This document shows, piece by piece, positions 58,571-64,000 of a DNA stretch of 64,000 bases. The translations under genes and the position numbers were made by a program. The stretch is taken from contig CAJNOJ010000145.1 in the NCBI GenBank assembly GCA_905250025.1, positions 124,001 through 188,000 of the forward strand. Reading direction: 5' to 3'. The notes under the pieces were generated by a model, which was not told where the DNA came from, did not search any database, and saw nothing but the letters and a program-made list of their open reading frames with translations. How positions within the stretch are numbered: position 1 is the first letter of the stretch; every line of letters begins with the position of its first letter. Origin of the DNA: Adineta ricciae. Taxonomy: Eukaryota; Rotifera; Eurotatoria; Adinetida; Adinetidae.

Positions 58571-59715
58571 TTTTTTTACAGTAAGAATTTTCGATCAAAT
58601 AGATAAATACATCTGCAAAAAATTATTTACCGTCCAATACTTCTGATGAATTATCTTTAATACGAACGAATTCTTCAATAACATTTTGCGATGGAATAAA
58701 TGCAAGAGCAGCTAAATTCTTCATTGTTCGACGACTAGCATCATTTTCAAGGAACTCTTTTTTCAAATGTAATTCCTGCAAAAAGATCAAAACATTTATT
58801 AAATGTAAGAAAAACTTATATGACTCATTATGAACCAAATAAACTTACACAAATATGTCTCCAGATACATTGTTTGAAGTGAAAAAAACACCCAAATATT
58901 TCACATTCAGGATATATAACACCAAATGAATTTTCAGCTGCTTTTTCAAAATCGATTGAAAGGTATTTCGGTTTCCGTCTAACATGTTGTTTCACAATTT
59001 TGAATAATTCTGCATAAGCTTTTTCATCTTTGTTAGGTAAAAGTGCGTAAACTAATGGTAAGCTTTTCCCACGTATTGAACCATGTATAGAGTACATTTG
59101 TTCAAACATTTTAGGAGCAACCTAGAAATGAAAGATTTCGTTTGCAATATTTTATGTATTTCAATTACTTACAGCAAAGGTACCATCACAATGCCAACTT
59201 TCACATTGATTTAAAAAATCCAATTGTTCTTTGCTTGCAAATATCAATAATCGACGATTAACATCATTATTATCATATAAAAGAAACTTTTGATTCGTAA
59301 CAGTATTTTGAAAATTTAATGGAATAACAATATCGGCGAATGTTTTAGGTTCTGACGGAATATTATCATCTCTTCTAATACGTTGAATAACACGTTGTGA
59401 TGCGTTATATTGAGGACTAGTAATAGCAGCATCTGACGATAACTTAAGTCGAGCCTCGTGTATTATTAATCTTGGTGTATCATGACATTCGGCAGCTTTC
59501 TTCCTAATTTCGTGATTATATAAAGCTTTTTCAATTTCGTCCGGATCTGGCGCTTGACATGTATGATCTTGGTATGCTTCAAACGAATTTCCATCAGGAC
59601 GAGCACGACCTTTACACTTGTCCTTTACACAGCGCCACACTGTCCTATCTCGACGATAACGAAAACCATCGAGAAGAAGTTGATCATTTCCTTTACTTGA
59701 CTTGATGAGAGACAT
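58545..59715 (-). CDS. FLYWCH-MULE transposase, C-terminally truncated
   Basis: Four exons (59715..59173, 59121..58849, 58778..58631, 58612..58545) give 343 residues. The N-terminus is a FLYWCH-type zinc finger (GFRYRRDRTVWRCVKDKC...AYQDHTC). The MULE core has CDGTFAVAPKMFEQMYSIHG (first catalytic Asp, reading across the intron) and PKYLSIDFEKAAENSFG (second Asp), then FGCFFHFKQCIWRHI. The last exon (FIYLIENSYCKKM) runs directly into the left terminal repeat, where a stop at 58545 ends it. The downstream catalytic-Glu region typical of full-length proteins seems missing, so this copy was probably non-autonomous. Confidence 0.8.
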
Positions 59716-59740
59716 TTTACTTATGGCATATACTTATCTT

Positions 59741-59761
59741 CTATATATATATATATATATA
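59741..59761. repeat. (AT)n microsatellite
   Basis: About ten AT units directly upstream of the transposase ATG, inside the MULE element. Confidence 0.9.
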
Positions 59762-59965
59762 CATGAAATACAGTCAATTTCGTTTGATTTATTCTCATCA
59801 ATGTGTCAATTATACTAATCCGCTCATTGTTATCTGATCCAATTATTCCTTATGACATTAGGTTTTAGCTAAATTATTGGACCAGAAAAAGAACAACCTT
59901 CTCTGATTAATAGCCGTAAGCTTATTGATGAAATGAAAGGAGACAAAACTTGCGCTTATATATCG

Positions 59966-60100
59966 TCCGCTGTAGTGTCGTGCGCGATAATGTCAATGCG
60001 CGGTAGTGTCAATGCGCGGTGGTGTCGTGCGCGGTGGTGTCGTGCGCGGTACTGTCGTGCGCGGTACTGTCGGCGCGGTAATGTCATGCGCTGAAATATC
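59966..60100. repeat. Right terminal inverted repeat, modular
   Basis: Reverse complement of the left repeat with about eight ~16-bp units. The outer tip GATATTTCAGCGCATGACAT differs from the left tip at two or three positions. Confidence 0.85.
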
Positions 60101-60618
60101 GGTGAACCGAGAATATCACGAAGAGAAATTGTTTTCTTCGATCTGTTCGAAAAGATTTGTGTAGCAACAAGTTCGAATGGACCTTCATTACTTTCTGCAT
60201 CGAGTGTAATCGACCAAATATTTTCATTTGATGAAAAACTTTTCGTTTGATAAACTTGCGCATTGATTGTTAATATAATTGAAACATTTTCAGTATCACT
60301 ATAACCCCAAACGATGGATTTTTGTGGAGCACGTTGAAGAACCATATGATCTTGATAATAATTTGCAAAACGAAATTCACCATTGACTAAAACTGAACAG
60401 AAAACTATCGGGAGAAAAGAATTTTTTGAATCGAACCGATGTTCACGAAGAGAAGAACATAAAATTGGACAAAATTCTTCATAGTTGATTGACATGTGAC
60501 ATGAAATGATAATGTTATTGTTTAAAAATACTCGAGATAAGATAATGTAGAACAAATTGTTGATCTTCACATTTTCTGTTTCTTTTATCGAAATTAAAAA
60601 GAGAACCAACGTTGACAT

Positions 60619-60926
60619 AGTTTGATGACATTCTCGTGAAACTACAAGTTGTAACCCAAAATTGAAATTGCTTTGTTCGATATTTCAAGAACATTTTATT
60701 CTTTACGGTTGACTTTATCTAATGAGTTTACAATCCACTTCCGCCTACTGATCTTCAACTTTGAATTTCCGTGGATATGCCGTGACAACTTTCATGACAA
60801 ATGAGACAGTTCAATATTTCTGCTTGAAATAATCCTACTTTTATCTAAATAATGATCTCAAAAAGAGAATTTATTTGACCTTATTAACACTGAAGAATAA
60901 CCGACAATAAAATAAAAGTGTCATCA
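60619..60926. other. Intergenic, 308 bp
   Basis: Spacer between SIAE and the GPCR pseudogene; no structure seen. Confidence 0.4.
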
Positions 60927-61822
60927 ATGTCGAATACTTTTGTAGCCTTATTATCTGTAGAAATCAATTTATATCGATTCGGTGGTCCAATAATGGTTAT
61001 TTTAGGTTCACTTATAAGTCTAATTACGTTTAGTAAAAATCTTTTATGTAAAAATCTGTGTTCGATTTATTTTATTGCATTTAATTTAGCCAATCTTCTT
61101 TATATTTGCATCTCAATTATCTATTGAAAATTTCATACTTCGTCGTTTTCTTACATATTGTACATTCGTTCTCGATTGTCTTAGTTCATTTTATTTAATT
61201 TTGGCCTCGGTTGATCGAGTTTTGTTAACATCATCCAATGCTTTTGTTCGACTACGAAGTACTTGTCGTCTTGCTATTCAATGTACCATTGGTGGAGGTC
61301 TCTTTTGGATGTCATTTACTCATTCAAGTGAATATTGTAAAAATTGGATCAAATTATTTTCTTTGTTTTTTCTCATTGGGTGTCTATGCGTCATTTATTC
61401 TTTATGATTTAGTTATTAGAACAATTGTAACACCTTTAGCCATGATTTGCTTAGCATTGTGGACAATGAAAAACCTTCTACATATCCGTCGTATTCGAAT
61501 TCATCCACCGATGGCATTACATACAATTCCGAAACCGAATGATATGAATTTGCTTCATCCGAGAGATCGTCAACTTATTCTGATGTTGTTTATGAATATA
61601 ATCATCTATATTTTATTTAATTTTCCAACAACAATCGTTGCCACATATGATCTGGTTACACAAAACAATAACAGATCTTTGGAACAAACGCAAATCTTTT
61701 TGATCATGAGATATTTCAGTGTCTTCGCCCCTTATTTTCCGTTCTGTATTGGTGCTTATGTAAATTTCCTCATATCGACTACCTTTCGGAATCAAATCAA
61801 ACAAATACTTTTATGTAAATGA
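60927..61822 (+). pseudogene. Frameshifted rhodopsin-like GPCR
   Basis: Three consecutive frames make one bdelloid-type receptor: MSNTFVALLSVEINLYRFGG to NLANLLYICISIIY (TM1-2), then NFILRRFLTYCTFVLDCLSS...ILASVDRVLLTSS (TM3, VDR in place of DRY) to FWMSF, then HLLIQVNIVKIGSNYFLCFF...SLGVYASFILYDLV through TM5-7 to QIKQILLCK. The frame changes near 61110-61130 and again near 61310-61325, each explained by one extra base. It is most like the receptor at 11172-12134. Two shifts suggest decay, though homopolymer sequencing errors could also explain them. Confidence 0.75.
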
Positions 61823-62150
61823 ATCTGAATCATATACAATCTGAGGAGTTTGGAAGAATGTCAACGTAACATCGCGGAATGTCGAGGAAACGAATATTCG
61901 CTTCATATGAATATCTATCGAAAATAAAAGTACGCAATAGAATCTTTTTGTAATTTGTCGGTAAAAAAAGAAAGAAAGAATAGACTCATTTATGGTCGAG
62001 ATAAAGATGTGATGGAATGAACAGAAAGTGTAACATTCTCAGACAAATACGCAGAAGAATAAATTATCTTTTTACGAATTGATCGAATATAAATATCGAG
62101 GTTTTGTTTTACTATGGAATTAATTTCTCATCTCATTTGAAAAAATTATC
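61823..62150. other. Intergenic, 328 bp
   Basis: No structure seen; presumably the promoter of the secreted protein gene. Confidence 0.4.
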
Positions 62151-62966
62151 ATGAGATTAATTAATAAAGTTATCATCTTGTATTCTTTCGTTATTTTCTT
62201 CACTTTGGTTAATCTTACTTCATGTAATACTGGTAAAGTTATACTCGGACGGTTTAGAAAGACTCTAATAGAAAGAAAAGAACGAATTTGTGCAATTTTT
62301 GAGTCAATTAAACTTGGTTTAAGTGCAATTGAAGAAATTATCAATTGTCTTGAAAGTATTAATCGTGTCTTCATGGAATTTCAAAAGCACAATGAAGATT
62401 CGAATGATTCATTTGATACTGAATCTAGTGGAAGTCGATCCTCAGGTTCATCATCTGAATTCGGCGAAATCTCAAATGAAAAACGAAATATTCGTAGTGT
62501 TTTATCAATGAAGATTGATGAAACCAATGATTTTACGAAACAAACTCGATTATTACATCGACAGAAGCGCCTTTTCAAGAATTCATTTGATCCAGATGCG
62601 ATTATACGTTCAGCATTAAAATCATTTGAAAGTCAACTCGTCAAAGCTGTTGAAAATTTGAATTTGAAATCTATTTTTGAACAAGTTCTACGTTTGCTGG
62701 ATATTCCTTCAATAATCCAAAAATCATTTGGAGATTTGAATAAAATTATTGAAAAACAATTAGATATTCCAAATATTCTCACGAAAGAATTAAAAAAGAT
62801 TAACATTGAACCATTTCTAAAAGAAATCATTGCACAACTTGATTTCATTTCCGTCGTAAAAGATCAAATGAAAAATCTCAATTTCGAAACAACATTCAAT
62901 GACTTAATTAAACAAATTGATTTGAAAAAAGTCATCAACGAACAAATAAAGAATCTTAACATNTAA
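62151..62966 (+). CDS. Secreted helical-repeat protein with a dibasic cleavage site (3' end at an assembly join)
   Basis: ATG 62151 starts a signal peptide (MRLINKVIILYSFVIFFTLV, cleavage near SCNTG). A helical segment and a Ser/Glu-rich linker (SSGSRSSGSSSEFGE) follow, then a furin-type site HRQKR. About 130 residues of ~22-residue amphipathic repeats come after it, pairing L-D/N with I/F and charged residues: LDIPSIIQKSFGDLNKII, LDIPNILTKELKKINI, LDFISVVKDQMKNLNF, IDLKKVINEQIKNLN. The reading frame meets an N at 62963 and TAA just after it, exactly where a palindromic element begins, so the natural end may be missing. No known family. Single exon. Confidence 0.6.
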   Translation: MRLINKVIILYSFVIFFTLVNLTSCNTGKVILGRFRKTLIERKERICAIFESIKLGLSAIEEIINCLESINRVFMEFQKHNEDSNDSFDTESSGSRSSGSSSEFGEISNEKRNIRSVLSMKIDETNDFTKQTRLLHRQKRLFKNSFDPDAIIRSALKSFESQLVKAVENLNLKSIFEQVLRLLDIPSIIQKSFGDLNKIIEKQLDIPNILTKELKKINIEPFLKEIIAQLDFISVVKDQMKNLNFETTFNDLIKQIDLKKVINEQIKNLNX

Positions 62967-63246
62967 AAATCTCATGTTCAAATGAATTCATATCCGTCGA
63001 AATAGGCTCATTCGACGCAGAATTTCATTCTACATCGAATGGTGTCGTTTTTATCGACGGGAAAACGACCGAGAAGAGTTTATTTAGATTTTTCTATACA
63101 TTTGTGTCTGGAAGGAAAAAATCTAAATAGAATCTTTTCAGTCGTTTTCCCGTCGATAAAAACGACACCATTCGATGTAGAATGAAATTCTGCGTCGAAT
63201 GAGCCTATTTCGACGGATATGAATTCATTTGAACATGAGATTTTTA
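62964..63246. mobile_element. 283-bp TA-ended palindromic element (~134-bp arms, >95% identical)
   Basis: The left arm from TAAAAATCTCATGTTC to about 63101 is matched by the right arm from about 63115 to GAACATGAGATTTTTA at 63246. Only a few mismatches appear, and the loop is about 15 bp. TA at both outer ends could be a target duplication. The left edge touches the N at 62963. Confidence 0.8.
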
Positions 63247-63588
63247 TGATTTTTCGTTATCTGGTGCTAGCTAAATGGTGCTAGCTTCACACCGATTGCG
63301 TTGTTTCGTTCCGCCAATATCTGTTGGACTTTATTGAAAAGAACAGGATCCCACAGAAAAAAAGATGTTTTTCTATCGCTTCCTGAGATCGAGACGTTGG
63401 GCATGTGGTGTAATGTTTCAAAGTTTTGGTGATTTGGAGCTTATGTGATGACCCACACGCGCGGGTACTTGAAAAAAACTTAGGAAATAAATTTATTCAG
63501 GATTGTAGCAATTTGTCATGATTATTCAAATAGTTCAAACTGTGGCAATACTTAAAGAATTTCGTATCGAAAACTAAAGTTTTCATTG
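63247..63588. other. Intergenic, 342 bp
   Basis: Contains GTGCTAGCT repeated around 63265-63285 and the acetyl-CoA synthetase 3' tail. Nothing else. Confidence 0.4.
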
Positions 63589-64000
63589 TTATGATGGTTT
63601 TGTTCGAGGGCATTTCTTGATTAGTTCTACTACAACCGTTGGATCAATTAATGTCGAAATATCGCCAAGATTATCAATATCAGGTTCAACAATTTTGCGT
63701 AATATTCGTCGCATAATCTTGCCACTTCGTGTTGTAGGCAAATTAGGTGCAAAATGTATAACATCAGGAATGACATGTGCTCCGATCGTTTCTCGGACAC
63801 TACGCACGAGCTCTTTTTTGAGTTCATCCGTTTCGATTACGTCTTTTTTTAATGTGACAAAACAGTACATGCCTTGATTCTTTATCGGATCCTACATTTT
63901 TTGAAGAATAAAATGGTTTGACTTGAATATGAAATAGCCTACCGGATAACCAACAACTGCCGCTTCGGACACAGTCGGATGTAAAACGAGAGCCGATTCA
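63589..64000 (-). CDS. Acetyl-CoA synthetase, C-terminal part (runs off the right edge)
   Basis: AMP-forming ligase making acetyl-CoA from acetate, ATP and CoA. The exon at the window edge (64000..63943) gives [19 protein letters not shown]; the last exon (63891..63589) gives [18 protein letters not shown] to KKCPRTKPS. The C-terminal swinging domain carries [19 protein letters not shown], including the catalytic lysine of TRSGKIMRR that is regulated by acetylation. The 47-nt intron keeps frame. The N-terminal domain lies outside the window. Confidence 0.9.

Larger units (their letters stand above)
58406..60100 (-). mobile_element. 1.7-kb Mutator-like (MULE) DNA transposon inside SIAE
   Basis: Bounded by GATATTTC at 58406 and GAAATATC ending at 60100. 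Terminal inverted repeats of ~135-165 bp are built from GC-rich ~16-bp modules. It encodes a FLYWCH/MULE transposase on the minus strand. No matching 8-11 bp target duplication is seen (left flank ...GCGTGGCAC, right flank GGTGAACCG...), which agrees with loss of host sequence at the insertion. Confidence 0.85.
57235..60618 (-). pseudogene. SIAE: Sialate O-acetylesterase gene interrupted by a MULE element
   Basis: SIAE removes O-acetyl groups from sialic acids in the lysosome or at the surface. The N-terminal part (60618..60101) carries FRFANYYQDHMVLQRAPQKS and stops at ISLRDILG. The C-terminal part (58405..58253, 58204..57973, 57925..57777, 57724..57526, 57477..57235) joins in frame: AAVCWIYGRM, RPIGLIHTSWSESSIELWS, IIKGVIWYQGEANVNYN, GGFPWIRWHQTFDFGF, VHPRTKLDVGYRL and YLWRETPCLFKQAAVYS. 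Between them sits the element at 58406-60100. The ~80-90 residues that normally follow DILG, including the catalytic-serine GQSNM block, are found on neither side. The locus therefore cannot encode an active enzyme as assembled. Confidence 0.85.

Noticed and set aside
1..64000. tRNA and rRNA genes
   Set aside because: I looked for cloverleaf-like T-arm and A/B-box sequences by eye and found none I could fold convincingly; tRNAscan-SE would settle this.

Overview
The window is eukaryotic and AT-rich. Its genes are split by many tiny introns (mostly 45-60 nt, GT...AG) and are tightly spaced on both strands. Together, the expanded intron-poor rhodopsin-type receptors, an ADP-ribosyltransferase fused to TPRs, an acetate transporter of fungal/bacterial type, near-identical duplicated blocks and many small DNA transposons fit a bdelloid rotifer (Adineta/Rotaria type). 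The taxon is inferred from gene content; no marker gene is present.

Layout. 1-7.6 kb (minus strand): the N-terminal part of MIOS, a membrane-anchored sulfotransferase, ADAT3, SAYSD1, a type II membrane protein with a possible H-type-lectin-like ectodomain, and a secreted cysteine-rich protein ending in a domain that looks like Bacteroidetes surface proteins. 7.6-12 kb: a small transposon, a decayed copy of that secreted gene, and an intact GPCR. 12.9-17.1 kb (plus): a divergent Rel-homology-like factor, a Deltex-type E3 ligase and cyclin C. 17.1-23.3 kb is a repeat-rich stretch with a Helitron/PIF1 helicase remnant and several inverted-repeat elements. 23.4-26.7 kb: a 16-exon gene whose reconstructed 805-residue protein carries a STING cyclic-dinucleotide-binding domain, a TIR-like domain and a second STING-like domain. 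29.3 kb: a single-exon acetate transporter, probably horizontally acquired. 30.2-37.7 kb: two tandem single-pass receptors whose ectodomain DNA is about 99% identical while stalks and tails differ. 41.1-46.4 kb: SHANK. 46.8-53.5 kb: two more GPCRs, an SSUH2-like gene and the ART-TPR gene. 53.9-56.7 kb: a type II membrane lectin-PAN-MORN fusion. 57.2-60.6 kb: a sialate O-acetylesterase gene broken by a Mutator-like (MULE) element, with loss of its catalytic-serine segment. 60.9-64 kb: a frameshifted GPCR, a secreted helical-repeat protein, a long palindromic element and the C-terminus of acetyl-CoA synthetase.

Functional themes. A STING-type receptor, a Rel-like factor and a Deltex ligase lie within 14 kb and could belong to innate immunity (inference from proximity only). 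Acetate uptake and acetyl-CoA synthetase both occur here. SHANK, GPCRs and adhesion-type receptors are ordinary animal functions.

Assembly. A 38-N gap (115-152) and single Ns at 3886, 17069 and 62963 mark joins. Two of them are flanked by exact direct duplications (1-114 = 222-335; 3665-3885 = 3887-4107), which are very likely artefacts, and a third abuts a long palindrome.
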